From the NCBI GenBank assembly GCA_022793675.1, contig JAAWDH010000024.1:1-62890 (forward strand): a stretch of 62,890 bases of DNA, given 5' to 3'. A program made the position numbers and the translations under genes. Below, one piece after another: positions 1-8,653 of this stretch. Below the pieces are notes generated by a model. The model saw only the letters and a list, made by a program, of their open reading frames with translations, was not told the DNA's origin and ran no database searches. Origin of the DNA: Oscillospiraceae bacterium (lineage in GTDB: Bacteria; Bacillota; Clostridia; Oscillospirales; Ruminococcaceae). Each line of letters opens with the position of its first letter. Within the stretch, counting starts at the first letter, position 1.

Positions 1-196
1 AACAACTCTGACATCCAGCTAATCTCTCAGCTGGCTGCTTTTCGTTGCTTTGAATTACTCTCTGGAATTCTTTCTCAAGAAATCCGGGTCGTTTATTCGC
101 ACACTTCTTGATATTGTTTAATTTTCAAGCTCCCTGCCGCTTACCCGGCTGTCCGGCCCAGCCCTTCCAGGCTTTTCCGTCCGCCGCGTTTGCAGC
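1..196 (-). other. Probable rRNA operon leader (reads leftward)
   Basis: This stretch has no gene. On the minus strand it holds a motif resembling the boxA-like TTGAAAATTAAACAA of Firmicutes rRNA leaders (around 115-132). Near the left edge is a hairpin with arms CCAGCT and AGCTGG (16-35). Such leaders lie between rRNA promoters and the 16S gene, and two consensus promoters lie directly upstream. I infer that a 16S gene starts just left of position 1; no rRNA sequence is itself visible. Confidence 0.6.
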
Positions 197-202
197 TTAC
201 TT

Positions 203-231
203 ATTCTACCACAGGTTCTCGGTTTTGTCAA
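203..231 (-). promoter_or_regulatory. Sigma-A promoter, proximal, probable rRNA P2
   Basis: On the minus strand there is TTGACA (226-231), a 17-bp spacer and TAGAAT (203-208). It reads left into the leader. Its -10 flank (GTGGTAGAATAAGTAAGC) resembles that of the distal promoter about 205 bp upstream, which suggests duplicated rRNA promoters. Confidence 0.75.
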
Positions 232-407
232 CCCCTTTTTCAAAAGTTTTTTAAAACTTTTTTTGAGGCCCCCCGCCGGCCGTTCCCAGCCAACAGTCCG
301 CCAGCCGTCTCCAGTCTAACGTCTCCCTCAGAGGTTTCACTTGTCCAGTTCCCTTGGTATGGCCTTCCGGCCCGCCGCCTCCCGGTCTCCCGCGGGACAG
401 CTTATTT

Positions 408-436
408 AGAATACCACATCCTGCCTTCGTTGTCAA
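408..436 (-). promoter_or_regulatory. Sigma-A promoter, distal, probable rRNA P1
   Basis: On the minus strand there is TTGACA (431-436), a 17-bp spacer and TATTCT (408-413). An A-rich run immediately upstream on that strand (437-475) looks like an UP element, as expected for a strong stable-RNA promoter. Confidence 0.75.
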
Positions 437-614
437 CCTCTTTTTTGCTCTTTTTTCCTTTTTTTCTTCTATTCGGCCCTTTGTATAGATTGTATGCAGG
501 AACTTTGTCAGATTTTGGAGATTTAGGCAGCTGTTTCCTTTCCTACTGGCATTACACTATATAATTAGCATAAAAGGGAAAATAGCCTAATATTTTGATA
601 AGGGGGTGAAACTG

Positions 615-1232
615 ATGAAAATCCTTTTCCCAGTGCTGATTTTCCTTTCCCTTTTCTTTGGCCTTCTGACGGGCAAGCTGGACGCTGTCGCCTCTGCCGC
701 CCTCAATTCCGCCGCTGGCGCCGTCCGTCTTGCCTTTAACCTTATGGGGGCGCTCTGCCTTTGGAGCGGTATGATGGAAATTGCCGACCGTGCCGGTTTT
801 ACAAAGTTGCTGGCACGCCTAATCGCTCCGCTTTTGCGCCTAATTTTCGGCCATCCGCTGCCTGCCGATACAGCCGAAGCCGCTGCCGCCAATATTTCGG
901 CAAACCTTCTTGGGCTGGGCAATGCTGCAACGCCGTTAGGGCTTGCGGCTATGGAAAAATTCCGCCGTGACGCGCCGCCCACGGATGAGGCTACCGACGA
1001 TATGATCCTATTTACAGTGATGAACACGTCCTCGCTGCAGCTGATCCCCACAACAGTCGCCGCATTGCGGCTTGCTGCCGGCAGCGCTGCGCCGATGGAG
1101 ATTCTGCCAGCGGTCTGGCTGGTTTCAATCCTTTCGCTGGCGGCGGCATTATTTGCGGCAAAATTCCTTTCCTGTATTGCTTTGTGGACGAAGTTACATA
1201 CTTGTATAGGAGGACGGCGTGCGCTTTTCTGA
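615..1232 (+). CDS. spmA: Spore maturation protein A (nucleoside recognition/Gate domain)
   Basis: This 205-residue integral membrane protein is of the SpmA type. The family is needed for full dehydration of the spore core in Bacillus and Clostridium. Several hydrophobic segments are visible, with the conserved Gate-domain stretch NLLGLGNAATPLG near residues 98-110 and the family-typical NTSSLQLIP further on. I chose ATG 615 over the in-frame GTG at 606 because the GGGGG ribosome site (602-606) is correctly spaced for 615. It overlaps spmB by 14 nt, so the two are probably translationally coupled. No forespore sigma promoter was convincingly seen. Confidence 0.9.
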   Translation: MKILFPVLIFLSLFFGLLTGKLDAVASAALNSAAGAVRLAFNLMGALCLWSGMMEIADRAGFTKLLARLIAPLLRLIFGHPLPADTAEAAAANISANLLGLGNAATPLGLAAMEKFRRDAPPTDEATDDMILFTVMNTSSLQLIPTTVAALRLAAGSAAPMEILPAVWLVSILSLAAALFAAKFLSCIALWTKLHTCIGGRRALF

Positions 1233-1749
1233 CTTTGTTGTACCAGTTGTGTTCTGTCTAATATTAGGTTTTGGGCTGTTCAAAAAGGTGGATGTTTATG
1301 ACACATTTACCACTGGCGCGGCCTCAGGCATCAAGACCTCTTTCCGGATCCTGCCCGCTCTGATTGGTCTGATGACCTGCATCGGAATGCTGCAGGCGTC
1401 TGGTGCAGTTGAGATTTTCTGCGCTTTTATGACGCCTGCCGCCGAGCATCTGGGGCTTCCGGCAGAGATTCTGCCGTTAGCGCTGATCCGCCCGCTTTCA
1501 GGCAGCGGCGCGCTGTCGGTCTGCCAGCAGCTTCTCGAACAATACGGCCCTGACAGCCTAATCGGGCGTATAGCCAGCGTCCTCCAGGGTTCGAGCGAAA
1601 CGACTTTTTACACGATTTCGCTTTATTTTGCCAGCATCCGCATTTCCCGCACCCGCTATGCCGTGGCTGCTTCGCTTACCGGCGACCTCGTCTGCTTCCT
1701 GGCCAGCTGCTGGATGGTGCGCTTGCTTTTTGGCGCTTTTCCAAGCTAG
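1219..1749 (+). CDS. spmB: Spore maturation protein B (nucleoside recognition domain)
   Basis: SpmB homologue of 176 residues with a GTG start inside the end of spmA, preceded by AGGAGG. Family features visible are GAASGIKTSFRILPALIG in the first third and RPLSGSGAL in the middle. It is a polytopic membrane protein that acts with SpmA in spore core dehydration and heat resistance. The gene pair shows that the host descends from spore formers. A weak inverted repeat (TCCCG/CGGGA, 1786-1811) lies downstream. Confidence 0.9.
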   Translation: MRFSDFVVPVVFCLILGFGLFKKVDVYDTFTTGAASGIKTSFRILPALIGLMTCIGMLQASGAVEIFCAFMTPAAEHLGLPAEILPLALIRPLSGSGALSVCQQLLEQYGPDSLIGRIASVLQGSSETTFYTISLYFASIRISRTRYAVAASLTGDLVCFLASCWMVRLLFGAFPS

Positions 1750-1898
1750 ATTTTCTTTCAGAAACTAGCTAGAAATTTTTTGAAAATCCCGCCTTTAGGG
1801 GCTTTACGGGACGGAAGAAAAATGGTATGATAAAGAAAAAGCGATGAGTTGTTTGCACCCTTGGCGCTTTCACGCTTTAAAGAAAGGAATTGACGCCC

Positions 1899-3200
1899 AT
1901 GGAACAGTATTATCAGCCCGAAATAGAGTGTGCTTCCCAGGAACAGATTCGCGTCTGGCAGGACGAACGCCTAGTAGACACAGTCAGGCGTGTTTATGAA
2001 AACGTCCCCTACTATCGGGAAAAGATGCAGGCAGTGGGGGTAACGCCCGAAGACATTAAATCGGCGGATGACCTGCACAAACTGCCCTTCATAACCAAAG
2101 ACGACCTGCGGGACGCCTATCCCTACGGTCTGCTGGCCAAACCGCTGTCCGACTGCGTGCGTATCCAGTCCACCAGCGGCACCACCGGCCGGCGCGTCGT
2201 GGCCTTTTACACCCAGCATGATATTGATTTGTGGGAAGATTGCTGCGCGCGAGCCATTATGGCCGCCGGCGGCACAAAAGACGATGTAGTGCAGGTCTGC
2301 TACGGCTATGGGCTTTTCACTGGCGGCCCTGGCCTGAACGGCGGCTCCCACAAGGTCGGTTCGCTGACGCTGCCGATGTCCTCCGGCAACACCGACCGGC
2401 AGATCCAGTTTATGTGTGATTTGGGCGCGACAATCCTCTGCTGCACGCCCTCTTATGCGGCTTATTTAGCTGAAAGTATTCACGAACGCGGTGCGCGCGG
2501 CCAGATTAAGCTGAAGGCCGGCATTTTCGGCGCGGAAGCTTGGACGGAAGCCATGCGGCAGGACATCCAGGACAAGCTTGGTATTAAGGCTTATGACATC
2601 TACGGCCTGACCGAGATTTCCGGTCCTGGCGTTTCTTTTGAATGCAGCGCCCAGACTGGGATGCATATCAATGAAGATCATTTTATTGCCGAGATTATCG
2701 ACCCCAACACCGGCGAGGTGCTGCCCGACGGCGAAAAGGGCGAGCTGGTCTTCACCAGCATCACCAAAGAGGCTTTCCCGCTGATCCGCTACCGCACCCG
2801 GGACATCTGCGTTTTGAGCCGCGAAAAATGCCCCTGCGGCCGCACCCATGTTAAAATGTCCAAGCCCATGGGCCGCAGCGACGATATGCTGATTATTAAG
2901 GGGGTTAACGTTTTCCCGTCCCAGATCGAATCGGTACTGCTCTCGAAGGGTTATCCGGCAAATTACCAGATTGTCGTCACCCGCGAAAACAACAGCGACC
3001 AGCTTGAAGTGCAGGTGGAAATGACCCAGGAGATGTTCTCCGACACCGTAGGCCAGATCGCCGGCCGCGAAAAAGAGCTGGTGGACGCCATGAAAGCCAT
3101 GCTGGGCATTTACGCCAAGGTCCGGCTGGTTTCGCCCAAGGCCATCGCCCGCAGCGAAGGCAAGGCCGTCCGGGTAATCGATAAACGCAATCTTTATTGA
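1899..3200 (+). CDS. paaK: Phenylacetate--CoA ligase (AMP-forming)
   Basis: Adenylate-forming enzyme of 433 residues. It activates phenylacetate, or a related aryl acid in anaerobes, to its CoA thioester using ATP. The AMP-binding loop STSGTTGRR, the YGLTE motif, the RYRTRDI motif and a CPCGRTH knuckle are all visible and typical of PaaK. ATG 1899 fits the AAGGAA site better than the upstream TTG at 1890. It is followed 14 nt later by an ACT-domain protein, a pairing common in Clostridia and often near indolepyruvate oxidoreductase genes; those are not in this window. The true substrate could be indoleacetate or another aryl acid. Confidence 0.9.
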   Translation: MEQYYQPEIECASQEQIRVWQDERLVDTVRRVYENVPYYREKMQAVGVTPEDIKSADDLHKLPFITKDDLRDAYPYGLLAKPLSDCVRIQSTSGTTGRRVVAFYTQHDIDLWEDCCARAIMAAGGTKDDVVQVCYGYGLFTGGPGLNGGSHKVGSLTLPMSSGNTDRQIQFMCDLGATILCCTPSYAAYLAESIHERGARGQIKLKAGIFGAEAWTEAMRQDIQDKLGIKAYDIYGLTEISGPGVSFECSAQTGMHINEDHFIAEIIDPNTGEVLPDGEKGELVFTSITKEAFPLIRYRTRDICVLSREKCPCGRTHVKMSKPMGRSDDMLIIKGVNVFPSQIESVLLSKGYPANYQIVVTRENNSDQLEVQVEMTQEMFSDTVGQIAGREKELVDAMKAMLGIYAKVRLVSPKAIARSEGKAVRVIDKRNLY

Positions 3201-3214
3201 AAGGTGGTTAGACT

Positions 3215-3646
3215 ATGACTGTCAAGCAGATTTCTGTTTTTGTGGAAAACAAGGCTGGCAAGCTCTCTGAGCTGACAAATATCCTTCGGCAGCGCGATAT
3301 TGATATGCGCGCGTTGTCTATCGCCGAAACCCAAGATTTTGGTATTGTGCGCATCATTGTTGATGACGCTTACAACACTGCCTGCATCCTCCGCGAGGCA
3401 GGCTATGTCCTGTCCATCACCCCGGTACTGGCCGCCGCCATCCCCGACGAGCCGGGCGGCTTGAACCGGATTCTCGACCTGCTGGGCGAAGCTGGCATCA
3501 ATTTGGAGTATACTTATGCTTTCATTGCCCGCAAGGAAGGGCTGGCTTATATGATTATGCGTGTCGCCGATAATGACAAAGCCGGCGCTGCCCTGCAAAA
3601 AGCCGGCGTCCGCTTAATCTGCCAGCACGAAATCGCGGAACTGTAA
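3215..3646 (+). CDS. Tandem ACT-domain protein
   Basis: Small 143-residue protein made of two ACT domains (about 1-65 and 70-140). It begins MTVKQISVFVENKAGKLSEL, a typical ACT first strand and helix, with the second unit starting around DEPGGLNRILDLL. ACT pairs bind amino acids and regulate linked enzymes. Its place directly after the aryl-CoA ligase, with a good ribosome site (AAGGTGG), suggests it senses an aromatic or branched amino acid for that pathway. The ligand is not known from the sequence. A dispersed repeat begins 5 nt after the stop codon. Confidence 0.85.
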   Translation: MTVKQISVFVENKAGKLSELTNILRQRDIDMRALSIAETQDFGIVRIIVDDAYNTACILREAGYVLSITPVLAAAIPDEPGGLNRILDLLGEAGINLEYTYAFIARKEGLAYMIMRVADNDKAGAALQKAGVRLICQHEIAEL

Positions 3647-3650
3647 AGTT

Positions 3651-3771
3651 ACGAAGGAGTACGGAGAGTACGACGCTTTCTGAAGGAAAGCCTAGCTTAG
3701 CAGAGCTAAGCTGCAAAGACTTTTAATCGCCCGGGTACACGTCTGTACAGATTTACACGCCTACTGCGTCG
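3651..3771 (+). repeat. Dispersed structured repeat, copy R1
   Basis: Copy of the family described in the findings. It starts with tandem GTACG-type units. Next come hairpin GCTTTCTGAAGGAAAGC, hairpin AGCTTAGCAGAGCTAAGCT, the string AAAGACTTTTAATCGCC and the tail CCTACTGCGTCG. It starts 5 nt after the stop of the ACT gene and has the same orientation. Confidence 0.9.
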
Positions 3772-3913
3772 ATACCGCCAACCCCGCCCCTTTTGTAATA
3801 TCCAGCCTTTTTTGTCGTGTAGATAGATGAGGGGGAAAGAAGTCGGCTTACGGCTCTTGATCAGCTGCAAGCCGGCTTTCCTTTAACCCATTACGACGAA
3901 AGGGGGAACCACA

Positions 3914-4474
3914 ATGATGACTGACGACGCCATTCTGGCCCTTTATTGGGCGCGCTCTGAACAGGCGCTTGCCCAAGCGGCTGAAAAATACGGCGGCTAT
4001 TGCTATGCAATCGCCCACGGGATTCTATCAAGCCGTCAGGATGCCGAAGAATGCGTACAGGATACCTGGCTCAAAAGCTGGAACGCCATTCCGCCCCATC
4101 GCCCGCAAAAGCTTGCGGCTTTCCTAGGGAAAATTACCCGCAACTGCTCGCTTGACCGGTTAAAGCGGGGGATGGCTGGCAAACGGGGCGGCGGTCAGCT
4201 GCCGTTGGTCCTTTCAGAACTGGAAGATTGCATCCCAGTATCTGCTGCCGACGAAACAGAGGATGCGATGCTGCTGACAGATGCGCTGAATAGCTTTTTG
4301 GAAGGGCTGACGCCTCTCAAACGCCGGGTATTCTTACAGCGTTACTGGTATATGCTGCCAGTGAAAAAGGTCGCAGCCCAGAATAAGCTGTCGGCGGGCC
4401 AAACGGCCTCAATGCTGCTTAGGATGCGGCAGGAACTGAAAGGGATATTGGAAAGGGAGGGGATCTGCCTATGA
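3914..4474 (+). CDS. ECF-type RNA polymerase sigma factor
   Basis: Sigma-70 family factor of 186 residues. Region 2 is visible near residues 20-75 (the stretch DAEECVQDTWLKSWNAI is characteristic). Region 4 lies near 120-180 (FLEGLTPLKRRVFLQRYW, then a helix-turn-helix ending in a basic helix). It probably directs an extracytoplasmic stress response. The stop overlaps the next start as ATGA, so it is coupled to a putative membrane anti-sigma factor, the usual regulator of ECF factors. The target promoters are unknown, and I saw no clear autoregulatory motif upstream. Confidence 0.88.
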   Translation: MMTDDAILALYWARSEQALAQAAEKYGGYCYAIAHGILSSRQDAEECVQDTWLKSWNAIPPHRPQKLAAFLGKITRNCSLDRLKRGMAGKRGGGQLPLVLSELEDCIPVSAADETEDAMLLTDALNSFLEGLTPLKRRVFLQRYWYMLPVKKVAAQNKLSAGQTASMLLRMRQELKGILEREGICL

Positions 4475-5685
4475 AATCGGAGAAATTGCTTCTTGCTATT
4501 GGCGAGGCCCGGGCGGAATTTGTTGAGGAATCAATGCCGGCCCCAAAACGCCGTCTTCTTCGCTGGGCGTCACTGGCGGCCTGTTTGGCGGTGACAGCTG
4601 CGGCGGGAGCTTGGTATTTTGCCTCTGCCGGCCAGCAAAACGGCGGCGGTTCTGGTGATCTGCCGATGCTGACGCTGTCGGAATCTACAGCCAGCATGGG
4701 TTTTGAGGGCTATATGGCTTATAATTTTGACGAGCTTGCCTTCGCCAATCCCTGGCAGGAGGGGATGCAGCTGGACACGCTGCCGGTCTACAGGAACGGC
4801 CGGGTTTACGATCCTGGCCAAGCTGCTGAACGGGATTACGACGGAATGAAGGAACGGCTGCTGGACGCTGCCGGCAGGCTGGGGCTTGATGCTGCGGATA
4901 TCGTGATTACGGACGACGTGCCCAACGAGGAGAAGCAGGCCGCCATCCGCGAAAAATTCGCCTCGGTTGGCGACACCGTGCCCGAGGGCTATTTTGACCC
5001 TTCCCGCTTTTTCTTCGAGGAAGGGGGATATTCGGCGGAGGTCGACGATCAGATGACGGTGACCATTCGGCCCGACCAGCCGGTCACGCTGCCGGACGGG
5101 TACCGCTTCGGTACAAACGTCAGCTATGAGGATATGGTAAAATCGGGGAATTATCTGTTGGAGCAGTACCGCGGTCTGATTGGGATGAAAAACCCTGTTG
5201 TTGGCATTACCGGCGGCGACCGCGACATTTACGCCGACCAGCGCTACGAGCTTCTTTATTATGAAGATGGGAACACGCCGGAAGAAAAAATATTGGGGTA
5301 CAATTTTAATACGATGCGTTTCTATTACAATGACGAGGGACAGCTTTATCTGCTTCGCAGCTACAGCCAGGATTTGTCCGATAAGGTGGGGGATTATCCG
5401 ATTATTTCTGCTAACGAAGCGAAAGAGCTGCTGTTGGCGGGAAACTGCGCCACCTCTGTCCCCTACCCGCTGGCTGGCGAGGAATACATTGTCCGGGTGG
5501 AACTGCTTTACCGCACCGAGCCAAGCTGCGCCTACTACCTCCCCTATTACCGCTTCTTAGCGGAACTGCCGGAAATGGGCGCGCGCGACGGCCTCAAGCA
5601 TTACGGGGCTTATTATGTCCCAGCAGTCGAAAGCCGCTATATCGCCAATATGCCCACCTATGACGGCAATTTTAATGGAGCGTGA
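4471..5685 (+). CDS. Putative membrane-anchored anti-sigma factor with large extracellular domain
   Basis: Protein of 404 residues with a short cytoplasmic start (about 1-30), one membrane helix (about 31-52, LLRWASLAACLAVTAAAGAW) and a roughly 350-residue outer domain that I do not recognise. Its role as anti-sigma factor is inferred from the ATGA overlap with the sigma gene and from the single-pass topology. The cytoplasmic part is too short for a standard zinc anti-sigma domain, so it would be an atypical one. The outer domain could sense a cell-envelope ligand. Confidence 0.65.
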   Translation: MKSEKLLLAIGEARAEFVEESMPAPKRRLLRWASLAACLAVTAAAGAWYFASAGQQNGGGSGDLPMLTLSESTASMGFEGYMAYNFDELAFANPWQEGMQLDTLPVYRNGRVYDPGQAAERDYDGMKERLLDAAGRLGLDAADIVITDDVPNEEKQAAIREKFASVGDTVPEGYFDPSRFFFEEGGYSAEVDDQMTVTIRPDQPVTLPDGYRFGTNVSYEDMVKSGNYLLEQYRGLIGMKNPVVGITGGDRDIYADQRYELLYYEDGNTPEEKILGYNFNTMRFYYNDEGQLYLLRSYSQDLSDKVGDYPIISANEAKELLLAGNCATSVPYPLAGEEYIVRVELLYRTEPSCAYYLPYYRFLAELPEMGARDGLKHYGAYYVPAVESRYIANMPTYDGNFNGA

Positions 5686-5687
5686 CG

Positions 5688-6104
5688 ATGAAACTGAAAA
5701 AGATAATTTTTATCCCCATTGCTTTTATCCTGGTTTTGGCCGCCATTTTTGCCGGGTGGTGTTTTATCGGCAAGCAGCCCTTCAAAAACCTGTCCGCTGA
5801 CGAAGTGGAGCAGATTGAGGTACAGCTGCGGCCGCCTGACGTGACCTTCATGCTAGATGAAGAGCAAAAGGCAGAAGCCGTCACACTGCTGCGGGACATC
5901 GTCGTCTATTATCCTGATTTTTCCGCTGGCCGTTACGGCGGGCAGGCAGTCATCTTCACTATAACCAAAACCGACGGCAGCAAGTCAGAAGTGAATGTGT
6001 TCACGCCTTTCGTTTTCTTGAATGGGTTTCCCTATCACGGCGAATACGACCCTTGTGAAGCGTTGAATCAGTTTGCCAATGAGCTGCTCCAACCGACGCA
6101 ATAA
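5688..6104 (+). CDS. Small single-pass membrane protein, sigma operon member
   Basis: Protein of 138 residues with an N-terminal membrane segment (about 5-25) and an extracellular remainder of mixed strands and helices. I do not recognise the family. ATG 5688 fits the GGAG site better than the GTG at 5682, which overlaps the stop of the preceding gene. It is the third gene of the sigma/anti-sigma operon, so it is probably either a partner of the anti-sigma protein or a target of the sigma factor. Confidence 0.65.
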   Translation: MKLKKIIFIPIAFILVLAAIFAGWCFIGKQPFKNLSADEVEQIEVQLRPPDVTFMLDEEQKAEAVTLLRDIVVYYPDFSAGRYGGQAVIFTITKTDGSKSEVNVFTPFVFLNGFPYHGEYDPCEALNQFANELLQPTQ

Positions 6105-6111
6105 ATGGCTA

Positions 6112-6232
6112 AATCTGTGCTGACGTGTACCTTGGCGATTAAAAGCCTTTGCAGCTTAGCTCTGCTAAGCTAGGCTTTCCTTCAGAAAGCGACCCGTATT
6201 CCCAAAGGCAGGCCCTGCCTGCCGCCGTACTC
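6112..6232 (-). repeat. Dispersed structured repeat, copy R2
   Basis: Minus-orientation copy lacking the CCTACTGCGTCG tail and carrying an extra GC-rich inverted block (about 6204-6225, AGGCAGGCCCTGCCT). This is one of only two copies (with R3b) whose GTACG end abuts a ribosome binding site, here that of the rRNA methyltransferase gene, and not a stop codon. Confidence 0.85.
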
Positions 6233-6248
6233 TTAAAGGAGGTCTTGT

Positions 6249-7658
6249 ATGAGCTTTCCTGAAGCATTTCTGGCGCGGATGCAGCGCCTGCTGGCCGATG
6301 AATACCCGGCCTTTTTAGAAAGTCTGTCTGCTGGACGGGTTTTCGGCCTGCGTGCCAATCCGCTGAAGGCTGCGCCGGAAGCGCTGCCGGGGCTGCTGCC
6401 TTTTTCCCTGTCCAAAGTGCCCTGGGCGGCGGAGGGGTTCTACTACCAGGCCGACAGCCGCCCTGGCCAGCACCCCTATCACGATGCGGGAGTTTACTAT
6501 ATCCAGGAGCCAAGTGCCATGGCTGCCGCCGCTGCCCTTGACCCCAAGCCGGGGGAACGGGTGCTGGACCTATGCGCGGCCCCCGGCGGCAAGAGCACCC
6601 ACATTGCCGGACGGATGCTGGGACGGGGGCTGCTTGTCGCTAATGAGATTGTCCAGGGCCGGGCAAAAATCCTTGCCCAAAACCTCGAACGGCTGGGGGT
6701 GAGCAATGCAGTAGTACTGAATGAGGACAGCGAAAAGCTCTCAAACCGCCTGACAGGGTTCTTTGATAGGATTTTAGTCGACGCGCCCTGTTCCGGGGAA
6801 GGGATGTTCCGCAAGGACCCGCTTGCCTGTAGTGAATGGAGCGCCGAAAATGTCGCAGCCTGTGCAAGGCGGCAGCGGATGATTTTGGATAATGCGGCCG
6901 CGATGCTGCGGCCAGGCGGGCGGCTTGTCTATTCCACCTGTACCTTCTCTCCTAACGAAAACGAAGAGGTCGTGGTAGCGTTCCTAGCCGCCCACCCGGA
7001 GTTCTCGCTGGCCGATACTGGGCTTTCAGCTTTTTTTGAGCCAGGGCGGACGGATTTCCTGCCGGCCGGCAATGCGACACCGACAGGGCTTGATAAGGCC
7101 CTGCGGGTCTGGCCCCACAAAACAGCTGGAGAGGGGCATTTTATTGCTGCTTTTGAGAAAGCAGGCGACGGGGGGGCTGCTCTGCCCAAAGCGGCGCAGC
7201 CTTCTGCTGACAAAGCGGCGCTGGAAGCGTTTGGCGCTTTTTGCGCGGACACTTTTGCCGACAATTACCCAGATGATGCGTTAATGGGAAATCCGCTTCA
7301 AGACGGCATCCCTGTCCAATTCGGTGCAGATCTTTACCGCCTGCCGCCTGAAAGCTTTGCGCTGGAGGGGATACGGGTGACGCGGCCGGGACTGCACCTG
7401 GGGACGCTGAAAAAAGGCTGGCTGGAGCCGGCCCATGCCCTCAGCCACGCACTGCCGCTTAACGCTTTCCGGCAGTGCCTAAATCTGCCTGCTGACAGTG
7501 CAGCAGTACGCGCTTTCCTGCACGGCGAAGTTATCGATGGGGATGGGCTGTCTGGATGGGTGCCTGTCGCCGCAGACGGCTTTGTGCTGGGCTGGGGCAA
7601 AGCAAACGGCGGGCAGGTCAAAAACCATTATCCTAAGGGACTGCGGGCTAAATATTAG
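6249..7658 (+). CDS. rsmF: 16S rRNA (cytosine-5) methyltransferase, RsmF/NOL1-NOP2-Sun family
   Basis: Protein of 469 residues that transfers a methyl group from S-adenosylmethionine to C5 of an rRNA cytosine. The family motifs are clear: LDLCAAPGGKSTHIA (SAM binding, about 98-112), DAPCSGEGMFRKD (about 177-189) and STCTFSPNENEE with the second catalytic-region cysteine (about 228-240). The C-terminal third matches the RsmF-type extension with a PUA-like end. It could also be called RsmB/NOP-family; the target cytosine is inferred by family only. It starts after AAAGGAGG and ends before a clear terminator. Confidence 0.9.
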   Translation: MSFPEAFLARMQRLLADEYPAFLESLSAGRVFGLRANPLKAAPEALPGLLPFSLSKVPWAAEGFYYQADSRPGQHPYHDAGVYYIQEPSAMAAAAALDPKPGERVLDLCAAPGGKSTHIAGRMLGRGLLVANEIVQGRAKILAQNLERLGVSNAVVLNEDSEKLSNRLTGFFDRILVDAPCSGEGMFRKDPLACSEWSAENVAACARRQRMILDNAAAMLRPGGRLVYSTCTFSPNENEEVVVAFLAAHPEFSLADTGLSAFFEPGRTDFLPAGNATPTGLDKALRVWPHKTAGEGHFIAAFEKAGDGGAALPKAAQPSADKAALEAFGAFCADTFADNYPDDALMGNPLQDGIPVQFGADLYRLPPESFALEGIRVTRPGLHLGTLKKGWLEPAHALSHALPLNAFRQCLNLPADSAAVRAFLHGEVIDGDGLSGWVPVAADGFVLGWGKANGGQVKNHYPKGLRAKY

Positions 7659-7680
7659 CGGTACATGGGCTTTAAAAATA

Positions 7681-7712
7681 AAAACGCGGCAGGAAAAACC
7701 TTCCGCGTTTTT
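7681..7712. terminator. Intrinsic terminator after rsmF
   Basis: A stem AAAACGCGG/CCGCGTTTT with a short loop is followed by T residues on both strands, so it can serve both the plus-strand rsmF and the convergent minus-strand gene. Confidence 0.8.
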
Positions 7713-7782
7713 GTTAAGGCTTTTTTTACCAGAAATACTCCTATGCTGCTGAAGAAAGCCCAGACTGCTCCAAAAGCGGCCA

Positions 7783-8304
7783 TCAAAAACGGGGGGCAGC
7801 ATTTCCCATCCGGCATAGAGACCAATTTAACGTTGAAGCCTTTACAGCATCCGCTATATCATGTAAATTGTCTACCACCCGTATTTCTACGTTCCGCTTC
7901 AATAACTCACCAAACAAATCAGTCAGCACAAATTTCCCTTTTGGATATTGCGTTGTTGTTGCAACATAGTATCCAGCTGCACTGTCCTGTAGCACAAAAT
8001 CTTCCGTACAGAATTCGTACACATACAATGTTGTATCCTTCATCCTATGGTACCAGCTGCCTTCGATCACGACAGCATAGGAAAGCCCAGAAGAGGAGAA
8101 GAAGCGCTTTTTGTCAGCATCCGTTGTCTGGCAGCCTGCATGATAAGCAACCCGCGGGCAATCCCGCGGCGTTAAAAAATTGGGCAGCCTTGTTTCATCA
8201 ATTGCCCATACCAAACCGACATTCGGATCAAGATCCTTCCGCGCTGGCAAACGCGGATGAAAAACTTTGATATCAGGTTCTTCACTGACATGGAACAAGC
8301 GCAT
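7783..8304 (-). CDS. Conserved hypothetical protein, DUF6886-like
   Basis: Soluble 173-residue protein starting MRLFHVSEEPDIKVF, with the stretch VGLVWAIDETRLPNFLTPRDC. I believe this matches the family named DUF6886, but this is from memory. Its function is unknown. The opening HVSEE and the conserved RDCPR are reminiscent of small proteins related to ADP-ribose-processing folds, which is only a weak analogy. It has its own AAGGGG ribosome site. It is convergent with rsmF and upstream of no obvious partner. Confidence 0.7.
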   Translation of the reverse strand: MRLFHVSEEPDIKVFHPRLPARKDLDPNVGLVWAIDETRLPNFLTPRDCPRVAYHAGCQTTDADKKRFFSSSGLSYAVVIEGSWYHRMKDTTLYVYEFCTEDFVLQDSAAGYYVATTTQYPKGKFVLTDLFGELLKRNVEIRVVDNLHDIADAVKASTLNWSLCRMGNAAPRF

Positions 8305-8465
8305 AGCTTTTCCCCTTTATAAAAAAATTATCCCCCTTTTCGGGAAAGTGTACTCACTGCTTAAAATTAGAAGTTTAGCAGCAAGGAAAGGGAAAGGGCA
8401 GCTGGCCTCATAAATAAGTTCCTTTTGTTTTTTCTGCTTTTATTATACCACATTCCGAAAAGGGA

Positions 8466-8510
8466 AAAAATTATACGCCAATTAAGATAGTACCATCTCA
8501 AAATTGGCGT
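8466..8510 (-). terminator. Terminator of the tRNA-Leu transcript
   Basis: On the minus strand the 9-bp inverted repeat ACGCCAATT/AATTGGCGT is followed by a U-rich run, just downstream of the tRNA 3' end. Confidence 0.8.
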
Positions 8511-8520
8511 ACACCTATAA

Positions 8521-8604
8521 TGCCGGTGATGGGACTTGAACCCATACACCCTTGCGGATAACAGATTTTGAGTCTGTCTCGTCTGCCGATTCCGACACAC
8601 CGGC
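8521..8604 (-). tRNA. tRNA-Leu (anticodon CAA)
   Basis: On the minus strand an 84-nt cloverleaf folds with acceptor arms GCCGGTG and CACCGGC. The anticodon stem ACAGA/TCTGT encloses loop CTCAAAA, giving anticodon CAA (codon UUG). It has the long variable arm of class II leucine tRNAs and the T-arm GGGTTCAAGTCCC. The 3' CCA is not encoded. It has its own promoter and terminator. Confidence 0.95.
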
Positions 8605-8624
8605 CTATTGCTTTGAACATATTT

Positions 8625-8653
8625 ATTATATCCAAAAAACGCCCGCTTGTCAA
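8625..8653 (-). promoter_or_regulatory. Sigma-A promoter of tRNA-Leu
   Basis: On the minus strand there is TTGACA (8648-8653), a 17-bp spacer and TATAAT (8625-8630), a perfect consensus 20 nt before the tRNA 5' end. Confidence 0.9.
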
